Shown here: piece by piece, positions 1 through 8,173 of the stretch
Position numbering within the stretch: position 1 is the first letter of the stretch
Layout: each line of letters starts with the position of its first letter
From: a virus
Length of the DNA: 21,600 bases
Reading direction: 5' to 3' (one strand)
Virus record (IMG/VR): IMGVR_UViG_3300034280_000270
Coordinates: 1 to 21,600 of that record
The notes under the pieces: model-generated
Told to the model about the DNA's origin: nothing
Database searches by the model: none
What the model saw: only the letters and a program-made list of their open reading frames with translations
Translations under genes and position numbers: made by a program

Positions 1-124
1 CGTCGGCCATGATGAGCTTCTGGAAGATTTCGCGCGCTGACGCCGCGTCGGCTATGCGCGTCTCTGGCGCTTTACCGTCTTCGTTGAGGGTTTCAAGCGG
101 CAGTTGGGCTAGGTTTCCGTACAT
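1..124 (-). CDS. Probable portal protein, N-terminal fragment (cut by left edge)
   Basis: An open frame starts at ATG 124 and runs off the left edge, giving 41 residues that begin MYGNLAQLPLETLNEDGK and continue ETRIADAASAREIFQKLIMAD. The start overlaps the end of the upstream cysteine-rich gene by 16 nt, as expected in this compact unit. The portal call rests on position (second gene after the terminase, same strand) and on the amphipathic helix with the pattern ADAASAREIFQKL, which resembles the opening helix of some environmental phage portals. Portals form the dodecameric ring through which the terminase pumps DNA. No catalytic or diagnostic motif is present in this fragment, so another head gene is possible. 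Confidence 0.5.
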   Translation of the reverse strand, partial: MYGNLAQLPLETLNEDGKAPETRIADAASAREIFQKLIMAD

Positions 125-741
125 GGTTGTTTTTTCCAGCAGTGGGCCGGAAGGTTTTTGTTCTCTGTAGCGTCCGTAAATTTATGGAGTGTTTCAATGG
201 GAAACCACACCATGCTTCTGATAAAGCAACCGCAAAATTCGCAGCTTTGTAGGTTTTCGTCTAGCGGTGTACTGCCGTGCTGGGAAAAGGTTTTGACCGC
301 TTCTTTCAGCACCCGAGCGTTACACCCCGTGCATCCAAGCGGCTTGCGATTGTAGGTGCAGGTTGAGCAGATTGACGCCCTGCGCGTGGCTTCTGCCTGA
401 TCAACCTTGCCGCCGCCCACGGTCAGACCATGAAGCAGGCTCATGCTAAAGCGGATTACATCGCCAATCTGGAGCGATTTACGGCCTTCTGGCTTACGGA
501 TTTCAACTTCGTTGTACATGCAGTCGGCTCCGTTACGACACGAATACTCGGTGATTAATGTGTCGAGATTTTCGGGAATTTTAATCGCATTGGCGGTGTA
601 ATGGTTACGAACAAACTCATGGAGCTGCGGCCAAGATCCACCCATGATTTCAATGCCAGTCTCAGGCACGCGGTAATGCCACCCGCCAGGGATGACCATG
701 TGTTCGTTCAGTACTTTGTATCCGGTGACGTTACTGCTCAT
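109..741 (-). CDS. Cysteine-rich putative zinc-binding phage protein
   Basis: This is a 210-residue protein of unknown function. Its start (ATG 741) overlaps the terminase stop as ATGA, so the two are probably translated together. Cysteines are concentrated in pairs: C68 and C74, CSTC at 125-128, CTGC at 137-140, CEFCGC at 167-172, then C201 and C207. The spacing of the CxxC pairs suggests one or two structural zinc sites (rubredoxin or zinc-ribbon type), although a redox or iron-sulfur role cannot be excluded. The N-terminal 60 residues lack cysteine and include a GGSWPQL stretch. It lies between terminase and probable portal, so a packaging, head-assembly or regulatory role is possible, but none can be assigned. 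Confidence 0.8.
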   Translation of the reverse strand: MSSNVTGYKVLNEHMVIPGGWHYRVPETGIEIMGGSWPQLHEFVRNHYTANAIKIPENLDTLITEYSCRNGADCMYNEVEIRKPEGRKSLQIGDVIRFSMSLLHGLTVGGGKVDQAEATRRASICSTCTYNRKPLGCTGCNARVLKEAVKTFSQHGSTPLDENLQSCEFCGCFIRSMVWFPIETLHKFTDATENKNLPAHCWKKQPCTET

Positions 742-2414
742 AAGTCGTCGTGATAAATTGAATCAGCATCTCGAACGAGCTTTTCCCAGACTTTATCCAT
801 TCTGCTTGCTCGCGGTTCGAAAGAGGCGGTTTTGCGGACTAGATCAAGCAAGACTACAGCAGCGTCGGCCAAGTCAGGTGATTTTCCGGTTCGTTGCTTC
901 ATCACGGTCTTCGATTCGACCGATATCTTCCGCTTGGAATCGTCGAACATGCGTGAGCAGAACTCCTGCAATGTCTCGATATCCATACCGCCAACACGCT
1001 CTTCGACGACCCATTTTCGCATCGAGAACCAGAGTTCAGTCACCTTGCGGTCGTATGCCTCATTGCATGGCCTACTGTCCTCGTCGCTGACCGGGATGGT
1101 TGACGGAGAACCACCAAACTCAACGCGATGAACAACACCCCATTCGCGGGTCAGAATGTCGGCCAAACCACCACCTTCACCGCTGGAATCCAGAGCGAAT
1201 TTGTCCGGTGCAACGCCGCGCTTGGCGCATTCCTCTTTAACTCGATTGGCTATTTGGTAATGCACCGGCTCGGTCAGCGCAGCATTCGGTGAGATTTGAA
1301 CCACATCGCCGAAGAGTACGCTCGCCTTGTCGTTTGCGGTGCCAATCTTAGCAAAGCGAAGAACGCATCTATCGCCACCAAAACCTGGATCGAGTCCGGC
1401 GACGACTTGGACATTGGTCGTAAACACCAAGTTCCTTGTAGGTGTGTGCGTCTCAATCAGTGATTCTGACAACACCGTCTTGACCATGCCGTCAGGACTC
1501 CAGAATCCGCGTGTGTACTTCCAGAATGTAGGGCTTTGCTCACCCTCATGCCTCATTGCCGACAAAACCTGATCGTGCGTGATGAGATATGGGTACTTTG
1601 TTCGCCCTTCGCTGATATTGGGCGATTTCATGCCGTCGAACCGCCGACACATGCCACGTTCTGTCAGCCAATGCTGATCCTCAATCGTTACGCTGCGCCA
1701 ACCCTTTGCCGGTGTGCAGAATCGACCGTGCGGATCGTACTTCGAAGCAGGGTTTCCGATGACCAGCATCTTGAACTCGCGGCAACCCTTGGAAAGATTG
1801 GTGCAAGCCTCGAAAGCTGCTTCGGGCGTGTCCGTCGCTTCGTCGATGATGACCATCACCCGCTCGGCGTGAATACCTTGGATGTTGGCCACTGCCTTCG
1901 AAGTGTTTCCCTCGGCGACGGCAATGGCTGAAATCGAATGACGGTCGTCGCCTTTGATGGCCTGAAGCGCCATCTTCGAATCGACCATGTTGCCTGGGAA
2001 TCCTCGCGACTTACGAACCAGATCCTGAAGATTGGCCCACATACGCTTTCGGATCATCTTCGCGGTTGTCGATGTCAGGACAACGGTTGTCTTAGAAGGG
2101 TTGGCCAACCACCAAACGGTAGCGAAAAGTGTTGCCCCAAAGGTCTTACCGGACGCGCCGCATCCCGCCCACCCAACGTAATCGTGTTCGCAGAGACTTT
2201 CGACCTGAGCTTCAAGCCACGGATTCCAGCTCATCTTTGGCCAGAGCATTTTGGTGGCGTTAACAAAATGGTCGAAGGTGCCTAGCCCACCCTCATTGGG
2301 TTGGAGCCGGTTTCGGAATGCGTAAAGTTCCAGTTCTAGGTCTGGAATCTTGACGGGTGAACGAATCCCGTACTTATGCTGAATCAATGGATGCTCGGAC
2401 GCTTGCTCTGCCAT
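738..2414 (-). CDS. terL: Terminase large subunit (DNA-packaging ATPase/nuclease)
   Basis: This is the packaging motor that translocates phage DNA into the prohead and cuts it. Counting from ATG 2414 the protein has 558 residues. The N-terminal ATPase domain shows a Walker A GCGASGKT (84-91), Walker B VMVIIDEA (186-193, catalytic E192) and a coupling-type segment VIGNPAS. The C-terminal RNase H-like nuclease has acidic residues in LDPG (D342), ALDSSGEGGG (D409) and PDLADA (D514/D517). The frame stays open to ATG 2480, but that start would run into the divergent fibre gene, while ATG 2414 has a CAAGG-like site 6-8 nt upstream; ATG 2429 is another option. The gene ends in an ATGA overlap with the next gene. 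It is transcribed divergently from the tail genes, with 54 nt between the starts. Confidence 0.95.
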   Translation of the reverse strand: MAEQASEHPLIQHKYGIRSPVKIPDLELELYAFRNRLQPNEGGLGTFDHFVNATKMLWPKMSWNPWLEAQVESLCEHDYVGWAGCGASGKTFGATLFATVWWLANPSKTTVVLTSTTAKMIRKRMWANLQDLVRKSRGFPGNMVDSKMALQAIKGDDRHSISAIAVAEGNTSKAVANIQGIHAERVMVIIDEATDTPEAAFEACTNLSKGCREFKMLVIGNPASKYDPHGRFCTPAKGWRSVTIEDQHWLTERGMCRRFDGMKSPNISEGRTKYPYLITHDQVLSAMRHEGEQSPTFWKYTRGFWSPDGMVKTVLSESLIETHTPTRNLVFTTNVQVVAGLDPGFGGDRCVLRFAKIGTANDKASVLFGDVVQISPNAALTEPVHYQIANRVKEECAKRGVAPDKFALDSSGEGGGLADILTREWGVVHRVEFGGSPSTIPVSDEDSRPCNEAYDRKVTELWFSMRKWVVEERVGGMDIETLQEFCSRMFDDSKRKISVESKTVMKQRTGKSPDLADAAVVLLDLVRKTASFEPRASRMDKVWEKLVRDADSIYHDDL

Positions 2415-2457
2415 AGTTTGGCCTTGCATTAGTTGTCGTTGGACTTGAGGTTCTGCG

Positions 2458-2463
2458 AAAGGA
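2458..2463 (+). promoter_or_regulatory. Ribosome-binding site of the fibre gene
   Basis: AAAGGA lies 5 nt before ATG 2469. It favours this start over an earlier in-frame codon at 2433, which would add 12 residues overlapping the divergent terminase gene and has no comparable site. Confidence 0.6.
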
Positions 2464-2468
2464 AAATT

Positions 2469-3674
2469 ATGCCGTCGCAACTTGTTTCTTCATCCGGCTG
2501 TTGCCAGCCTTGCGACTCCGAGCCGGTAGTCGTGAATATCCCCGGCCCTCAAGGTCCGGCTGGAACCAACGGCACCAATGGAACGGATGGTATTGATTCG
2601 TTTACTTACACGACCGCTCCGTTTTTCGTCCCTGCTCTCGGTTCGAGTGTCCTCGTTTTCGTTGATAATACCGAATTTCTGCCAGAATCGGTTGCCGGTC
2701 AGTTCTTTGTCTCGATTCAAGGTCTTGGCTACATGCAGGTTACGTCGGTCGATGGCTTGCAACTGACGCTTCAGAACCCCGCTTCTGGAGTTCTTGGAAT
2801 TGCCAACGCTGTTCCCACTACGCTGATTCCGACTGGCTCACTTATCACCCTTGCTGGAGCGATTGGCGCGACTGGCGCTCCCGGTGTATCCGGCGGCGCT
2901 CCGGTTGGTGCGTCTTACATTTGCCGCACTGCGGATGGAACGCTGACAAACGAGACTGCTCTCGATTCATTGGCCGCTGGATACGTTAAGACTCAAGGAT
3001 CTGGCGGCTTTGGTGCGGTTTCGACTGTTTCCACGATTCCTATTGCCGATGTCACCGGCACGGTTCCGATTGCTCAAGGTGGCACAAACCTGACGACCGC
3101 TCCCGCGAACAAGATTCCGGTTGGCGATGGCTCGACTTATCTCCAGAAGGAGATTGTCGGAACGGCTCCGATTGTCGTTACGAACAGCGCCGGAAACATC
3201 ACGCTGTCAGCTCCGTCGATTGTTCCGTTCAGTTACGTCACGTTTACGCGGAGGGTGACTGGTCTTGGAGCGGCAAATGCGCCAAATGTCAGCCCAACTT
3301 CAGGAAGCAATCCGTACAGCACATCTGTTTACACCACGGCGTCTTACGTTGGGCTAGATTCAGCCTCAGGGTTCACGGCATCAAGTGGCCGATTTACGGT
3401 TCCGTACATTGGCTACTACAGGATAGACGCATACTTTAATCTTGATGCGGTATCAACAACCGCAACTGTGACTGTTTTTCTCAGAAAGAACGGATCTGAT
3501 ATTTTAGTGTCAAAACCATTCAATGTGACAAATAATGGATACCATCCACTATCTCTTACTTACATTGATCAGGCGACAGCTCTAACCGATTTTTACGAGG
3601 TGTTGGTTAGCACGGACCACAATCTCTACGTCGATCAAGGCTCCTCATTCTCGGTCCAGCGTATTCAGGCTTAA
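2469..3674 (+). CDS. Collagen-like / C1q-like phage tail fibre or spike
   Basis: This 401-residue structural protein is probably a trimeric fibre displayed on the virion. After a cysteine-bearing start (CCQPC at 11-15) come about six Gly-X-Y triplets at residues 26-43 (GPQGPAGTNGTNGTDG), a short collagen-like helix. The middle carries an IPIAQGGTN-type segment often seen in tail fibres. The last 135 or so residues are rich in beta strands and contain GRFTVPYIGYYRIDAYFNL and a repeated TVTVFLRKNGS pattern, like the C1q/TNF jelly-roll head. C1q-like heads usually form trimers, which matches a collagen stalk. It opens the plus-strand structural block, 3 nt upstream of the next gene. Receptor binding is inferred from this architecture, not shown. 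Confidence 0.8.
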   Translation: MPSQLVSSSGCCQPCDSEPVVVNIPGPQGPAGTNGTNGTDGIDSFTYTTAPFFVPALGSSVLVFVDNTEFLPESVAGQFFVSIQGLGYMQVTSVDGLQLTLQNPASGVLGIANAVPTTLIPTGSLITLAGAIGATGAPGVSGGAPVGASYICRTADGTLTNETALDSLAAGYVKTQGSGGFGAVSTVSTIPIADVTGTVPIAQGGTNLTTAPANKIPVGDGSTYLQKEIVGTAPIVVTNSAGNITLSAPSIVPFSYVTFTRRVTGLGAANAPNVSPTSGSNPYSTSVYTTASYVGLDSASGFTASSGRFTVPYIGYYRIDAYFNLDAVSTTATVTVFLRKNGSDILVSKPFNVTNNGYHPLSLTYIDQATALTDFYEVLVSTDHNLYVDQGSSFSVQRIQA

Positions 3675-3677
3675 ACC

Positions 3678-5540
3678 ATGAGCGAACGCGCACCACGGAG
3701 GTACACGGACGGATCTGTCACCTTTGAGGGTGGCATTGACGCTGGTGTGATGCCGTCTGAGGTGGACAAGAATCAGGTGGCGTTTGCGGTCAATGCCAAC
3801 TTCCGACAGGGGTTTGTCTCATGCCGCCCCGGCTTCGTTCAAAAGGATTACGACCTGTGCGTCACCATCACGGCTGACAACGATCAGATTACCGCTGACC
3901 AGACGAACGTTACGGCGGATGGCTGGTCGGAGGACTGCTACGGACCTCAGTCGCTAACCGGCACGTTCCAATGTGCGCTGCCCTACATTGCTGACGATGG
4001 GCGCACGTTCATACTGATGCTGATCAGTGGTAAAGTGTGGCTTTACAACTGCCTTCAGAACAATGCTCAGAGCCTCACAACTTCTCCTGACCTAGAGAAT
4101 CCTTCCAACCTGCTAGATGGCTGGATGGTTCAGGCTGAGAACTTTGTTGTCATTCAGGATGGGTTTAGCAGGCCACTAATCTTCAACGGGACAAGTTTAC
4201 GTCGAGCGAGCGACGACGAAATCAAGACCGGCAAGGTTATGGCCTACGTCAATGGCCGTATCTGGTACGCTCTTCCAGATGGGTTTTCATTCCGCGCTAC
4301 CGACATCGTTTATGGGGATGGAACGCGAGCGAGTGTTCTCAAGGAAACCGAGAACACCTTCCTCAATGAAGGCGGAGACTTTGCGGTTCCGTCGGATTCA
4401 GGGGGTATCACAGCGATGGCTGTCCCAGGCGATCCAGACACCTCGCTCGGCCAAGGTCCGCTTCTAGTCTTCACACCTCGATACGTCTTCTCGGTTCAAG
4501 CGCCTGTTGATCGTGATGTTTGGAAGAACCTGAACTATCCGATTCAAGCCATCAGCTTGCTTACGAGCGGTGCGCTTGGTTCTCGGTCGGCCATCACCAT
4601 CAATGGCGATGTCTTCTACCGCGCTGTCGATGGCGTCCGCTCGTTCATCATCGCTCGACGCTCGTTCACCGACTGGGGCAACACCCCGATCAGCAGCGAG
4701 ATGCTGAATGTCATTGAGAACGATCAAACGAATCTCTTGTGGGCCAGTTCTGCGGTTGTGTTCGACAATCGCCTCCTGATGACTTGCCAGCCTCGGTACA
4801 ATGCCGAGGGTGTCATTCACAAGGCGTTGGCTGTCTTGGACTTCGACCTGATTACGTCGATGCGGAAAAAGTTTCCGCCTGCGTGGTCGGGAATCTGGAC
4901 CGGACTTGATGTGCTTCAGATCGTCAAGACTGAGAACGCTTACGGCGATCAGTGTTTCTGCATCGCTCGCGGATCGGATGACTCGATTCAAATCTGGGAA
5001 GTCACCAAGGCGGACAAGTTCGATAACAATATCCCGGATGGTAAGAAGGAGATTGAGTGGCAGGTGCAGACTCGCGCCTACAACTTTGAAGTTCCGTTTG
5101 GATTGAAGCGACTAGATTCAGGCGACTTGTTCATCGACTCGCTTGAGGGTGATGTCTCCTTTAGCGTCACCTATCGGCCTGATCAGTATCCTGGCTGGAT
5201 TGAGTGGACTGACTTTTCTGAGTGCGCGACGACGACGCAGTGTTTCGATCTTTGCCCGATTCAAAACTTCAAGCCGCAGTATCGTCCGAAGATGCGTTTT
5301 CCGACGCCTTCAGATGCTCCGTGCAACGAGACGATCAGCACTCCGGCTCGGAATCTTTACGAGGTTCAGGTTGCGATGAACATCATCGGATACTGCCGCA
5401 TCAAGAGTCTTCGAGTTCACGCTTACGATATTCAGGAGCCGAGTGTTGGGGATTGCCGGACGGTGTTCCCTGCATGCACGCCGATCAGTGCGTGCGACAT
5501 CAACCCGCTGACTTACACGTCGGAATCTGTCAACCCATAG
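3678..5540 (+). CDS. Large tail protein, tail-tube B / DNA-stabilisation-like
   Basis: This 620-residue protein is most likely part of the short tail. The N-terminus has the pattern GGIDAGVMPSEVDKNQVAFAVN followed by R-x-GF-x-x-x-RPGF (residues 18-53). It resembles the opening of T7-type tail tubular protein B and P22-type stabilisation proteins, in which a GGI..P....Q...N...R.G....RP pattern recurs. The rest is predicted mainly beta, with repeated short strands (LLVFTPRYVFSVQ, SAITINGDVFYRAVDGVRS) that suggest a propeller-like body. The C-terminus is cysteine-rich (CATTTQCFDLC and others), unusual for a cytoplasmic phage protein and perhaps stabilising in the virion. It begins 3 nt after the fibre gene, with only a weak CAGG upstream. 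The similarity is recalled, not computed. Confidence 0.65.
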   Translation: MSERAPRRYTDGSVTFEGGIDAGVMPSEVDKNQVAFAVNANFRQGFVSCRPGFVQKDYDLCVTITADNDQITADQTNVTADGWSEDCYGPQSLTGTFQCALPYIADDGRTFILMLISGKVWLYNCLQNNAQSLTTSPDLENPSNLLDGWMVQAENFVVIQDGFSRPLIFNGTSLRRASDDEIKTGKVMAYVNGRIWYALPDGFSFRATDIVYGDGTRASVLKETENTFLNEGGDFAVPSDSGGITAMAVPGDPDTSLGQGPLLVFTPRYVFSVQAPVDRDVWKNLNYPIQAISLLTSGALGSRSAITINGDVFYRAVDGVRSFIIARRSFTDWGNTPISSEMLNVIENDQTNLLWASSAVVFDNRLLMTCQPRYNAEGVIHKALAVLDFDLITSMRKKFPPAWSGIWTGLDVLQIVKTENAYGDQCFCIARGSDDSIQIWEVTKADKFDNNIPDGKKEIEWQVQTRAYNFEVPFGLKRLDSGDLFIDSLEGDVSFSVTYRPDQYPGWIEWTDFSECATTTQCFDLCPIQNFKPQYRPKMRFPTPSDAPCNETISTPARNLYEVQVAMNIIGYCRIKSLRVHAYDIQEPSVGDCRTVFPACTPISACDINPLTYTSESVNP

Positions 5541-5547
5541 AAACAGA

Positions 5548-6270
5548 ATGCCAAACCTTACGCTCATCACGCTGACGCCCCCGAGTTTGCCGGTCGGGTA
5601 TTGTCCGACCAACTACCAACAGTTGGCCAACGATGTCATCAGCGGCACTCAGGCGACGTTCAATAGTTCGATTGGAAACTCGTTCTTCAACTTCGGTGCA
5701 TCTGTTCCGGCGCTAAACAATCAGGTTTACCCGTGGCTGGATAACAACGGCAACTGGTGGGTTTTTCAGGGAGGTTATTGGGCGAGGCAAAACCCTGTTG
5801 CCGCCGGTGGAAGCGAGCGTCGCATCTTCGTGGGAACAAGTGCTGATGTCCTTTCATACGACGGCGGTGACGGAACCGTTTATTCCGGCAATCCTTACGC
5901 CGGTTCGATGTGGGAAATTGACACAGCTTTCGAAGCTCGATTCCCGGTTGGAGTTGGCACGTTCGCGGCGAGTGGAGTTGTTAGCGTCAATGGAACAACC
6001 ACATCGACCGCTGTTGCTGGTGAGGACAAGCACACGCTTGTCACCTCCGAGATGCCGTCGCATACGCATCAGATTCTCGACCAGTACATCAACCTTACTC
6101 AGCGCGGATCGGCTGATACGAGTGTGTTCAGCGCGACGAATCGCTCGGAAGGAGTGGCCAACCTGTTGCCGACCACTTCGGTTGGAGGCGACGCAGCCCA
6201 CAACAATCTTCCGCCGTTCTATGGTGTTTACTTCATCAAGCGAACCAGCCGAGTCTACTACACCAAATGA
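5548..6270 (+). CDS. Tail-collar-like protein with HxH motif
   Basis: This 240-residue structural protein has a C-terminal half that follows the tail-collar/short-tail-fibre pattern: EDKHTLVTSEMPSHTH, a variable insert, then GGDAAHNNLPPFYGVYFIKR. The HTH and AHNN segments match the places where short tail fibre proteins carry metal-binding histidines and the NNLPP(Y/F) turn. The N-terminal half has glycine/asparagine-rich strands and a WLDNNGNWWVFQGGYW patch, possibly a carbohydrate-binding or virion-attachment surface. The start follows the previous stop by 7 nt with no strong ribosome site, and the end overlaps the next gene as ATGA. A role in host recognition or tail-tip assembly is inferred. 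Confidence 0.7.
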   Translation: MPNLTLITLTPPSLPVGYCPTNYQQLANDVISGTQATFNSSIGNSFFNFGASVPALNNQVYPWLDNNGNWWVFQGGYWARQNPVAAGGSERRIFVGTSADVLSYDGGDGTVYSGNPYAGSMWEIDTAFEARFPVGVGTFAASGVVSVNGTTTSTAVAGEDKHTLVTSEMPSHTHQILDQYINLTQRGSADTSVFSATNRSEGVANLLPTTSVGGDAAHNNLPPFYGVYFIKRTSRVYYTK

Positions 6271-7238
6271 AGCTGATCGTCCAAGATATCAGGTCAACGA
6301 TTGCTCGGGCTATCGGCGTTTGCGTCGATGACGCTCGCGTTTACGAGTACATCAATCAGGCGTGCCGACGACTGCTTCACAAGGGTTTGTGGGCTGGCGC
6401 GTACGGACGCTTCACGATTCACACGGTCGGAGGCTGCATCACTTGGCCGCGTCAGATCGAGACGATTGAAGCCATCGCAGATTGCTGCGGAGTTGGAACG
6501 GTTCGCAATCAATGGTTTGAGTTTCAGGAAACCGGATACGGACTTCTCAATGGAAACCAAGTGTGCGTTGGTAAGCAGCTTGTTGACCGTGGTACCGTGG
6601 TTTCTTACCGCGACATGTCTGGCGGTACTAACAGTTATCTTCGAGTCTACCCTGGCGACGCTTCAGATGTCGGCAAAACCATCACGCTGCAAGGTGTTGA
6701 TCAAAACGGTCAATGGATTCGAACGCAATCCGGAGGCGTCTGGATCGACGGTGAAAAGCTAACGCTTGCTTTGCCGTACACTCAATCGACCAAGAAGTTC
6801 ACCACTCTGACCGGCGTCATCCGCGAAGCCACGAATACGGCAAGCCGTTTGTACGAGTACGATGCGACGACGCTGCTAGAGTTGGATCTGGCAGTTTACG
6901 ACCCTGATGAAACTCTGCCGCAGTATCGTCGCAGTTACCTCGCTGATCGTTGCAACAACGAGGAGGACAAGCCGGTAACGGTGATGGCGAAGATGCGCCA
7001 CATCAACGCGACGAGCGTGAATGACTACCTTATTCCTCCTTGTCCAGACGCCATCAAGCTGATGGTCATGGCGATTCGCAAGGAGGAGAACGATTTGATT
7101 CAGGAAGCAGTGGCCTACGAAGCCAAAGCTGTTCAAGCTGTGCAGGAGCAGACGATGCAGTATTTGGGTGACGCTGTGGCAACCATCCGAATGGTGGGCG
7201 TCGGATTGAACGGCGGTGGATTTTCTCAATGGTTCTGA
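6267..7238 (+). CDS. Head-tail adaptor / tail-tube A-like protein
   Basis: This 323-residue protein starts with helices of the form RVYEYINQACRRLLHKGLWAGAYGRFTI (residues 24-51). That is the pattern of adaptor or tail-tube A-like proteins that sit under the portal in short-tailed phages, where an N-terminal helical bundle is followed by a beta-rich insert. A long beta domain (about 55-200) follows, then a helical C-terminus with PPCPDAIKLMVMAIRKEENDLIQEAVAYEAKAVQAVQEQ, typical of the same group. It overlaps the collar gene by ATGA and precedes the three internal-virion genes. The assignment depends on remembered family patterns and gene order; a generic virion structural protein is the fallback. 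Confidence 0.6.
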   Translation: MKLIVQDIRSTIARAIGVCVDDARVYEYINQACRRLLHKGLWAGAYGRFTIHTVGGCITWPRQIETIEAIADCCGVGTVRNQWFEFQETGYGLLNGNQVCVGKQLVDRGTVVSYRDMSGGTNSYLRVYPGDASDVGKTITLQGVDQNGQWIRTQSGGVWIDGEKLTLALPYTQSTKKFTTLTGVIREATNTASRLYEYDATTLLELDLAVYDPDETLPQYRRSYLADRCNNEEDKPVTVMAKMRHINATSVNDYLIPPCPDAIKLMVMAIRKEENDLIQEAVAYEAKAVQAVQEQTMQYLGDAVATIRMVGVGLNGGGFSQWF

Positions 7239-7239
7239 T

Positions 7240-7245
7240 AAAGGA
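7240..7245 (+). promoter_or_regulatory. Ribosome-binding site of the first internal-virion gene
   Basis: AAAGGA sits 6 nt before ATG 7252, one of the clearer Shine-Dalgarno sites on the plus strand. It suggests independent, efficient initiation for the internal-virion block. Confidence 0.6.
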
Positions 7246-7251
7246 TAATTT

Positions 7252-8169
7252 ATGGCATTAGGTGCAGCAATTCTTGGAGCGGCGGGAATCTCCGCTGCCG
7301 GTAGTTTGCTCGGTGGGCTTTTCGGCGGACGCAAGCCGAAGGTTCCTGAGTTGAAGCCGATTAACTTTGAGCAGGAACAGACCAACGCTATCCGGCAAAA
7401 CATTGCCGCGCTTGAGCCTGCCACAAAATTGGCCGAGAAGACGACCGCAGCCGAACAGTCATTGCTTGAAACTCAGCTTCGCCGTGCGATTCCTGGCTAT
7501 GACCAGTTGATTCAACAGGCTGGAAAGACTATTGGCTCAAGATTGCGTGGCGAGGTTGATCAAGATGTTCAATCGCAGCTTCAACGAGCTGTCGCTGGTC
7601 GGGCGGTTGGTGGAGGGTTTAAAGATGCGTCAGGCATTCGAACAAATTTGCTCGCTCGCGACTTTGGTCTGACAGCGATGCAGATTCAGAATCAGGGTCT
7701 TGCTCAAGCTCAGAACTTCATCCAGCAGCAGCGAGCATTTGGAATGGCCCAGCCGTTCTCGGTGAGCAGCATGTTCATCACACCCGCTCAACGGATCGGC
7801 GCGATTCAAGAACAGCAGGCCAGAATGTACGGGCGTGATTTGACTGCTGCTCAGGTTGCTGCTGCTCCGTCGCCGTTCCAGCAAGCCATCGGAAGCACAT
7901 TGAGCAACGTCGGAAACATCGCTGGAGGCGCTCTGATGCAGTATGGCCTGTACAAGGCAATGCTTCCGACTGCTGGCGGAGCTGGAGTTCCTGGAACTTC
8001 ACCAAGTTCTGGATACGGGTTTGAAAATTCAGGATCAATAAGTGGTGGAGCAATCGATTACAGCACCGGAGAAATGCCGATGTCACCAGGAACGCCATAC
8101 ACCAACCCGATGTCTCCGGCGACTCTGTACGCTGTTCCCCCTTCTTCCTTCTACCCTGGAATTCGCTAA
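7252..8169 (+). CDS. Putative internal virion (ejection) protein, small
   Basis: This 305-residue protein has a glycine/alanine-rich hydrophobic N-terminus (residues 1-26, ALGAAILGAAGISAAGSLLGG) followed by a basic turn GGRKPK, a layout seen in small ejection proteins that insert into membranes. Residues 40-200 are alpha-helical and glutamine-rich (IQNQGLAQAQNFIQQQ), and the C-terminal 70 residues are low-complexity Gly/Ser/Pro. It is followed after 4 nt by another Gln-rich helical gene and then a giant one. The series of three genes of rising size matches the gp14-gp15-gp16 order of internal core proteins in T7-like phages. Function is inferred from order and composition; no enzymatic motif is visible. 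Confidence 0.6.
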   Translation: MALGAAILGAAGISAAGSLLGGLFGGRKPKVPELKPINFEQEQTNAIRQNIAALEPATKLAEKTTAAEQSLLETQLRRAIPGYDQLIQQAGKTIGSRLRGEVDQDVQSQLQRAVAGRAVGGGFKDASGIRTNLLARDFGLTAMQIQNQGLAQAQNFIQQQRAFGMAQPFSVSSMFITPAQRIGAIQEQQARMYGRDLTAAQVAAAPSPFQQAIGSTLSNVGNIAGGALMQYGLYKAMLPTAGGAGVPGTSPSSGYGFENSGSISGGAIDYSTGEMPMSPGTPYTNPMSPATLYAVPPSSFYPGIR

Positions 8170-8173
8170 TCTT

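Noticed and set aside
1536-1931. Plus-strand open frames opposite the terminase
   Set aside because: They are antisense to a clear terminase with full catalytic motifs, and nothing recognisable is encoded.
2350-2380. Sigma-70-like pair TTGACG and TATGCT upstream of the fibre gene
   Set aside because: The spacing is 19 nt and the -10 matches only 4 of 6. It lies within terminase coding sequence, so chance is likely.
4464-4991. Minus-strand open frame (175 aa) inside the large tail gene
   Set aside because: It is an antisense shadow with Arg-rich, low-complexity translation, isolated among plus-strand genes.
8042-8173. Upstream extension of the second internal-virion gene
   Set aside because: It overlaps the previous gene's coding end, reads as Cys/Arg/Pro-rich sequence unlike the rest of the protein, and ATG 8174 gives tight spacing.
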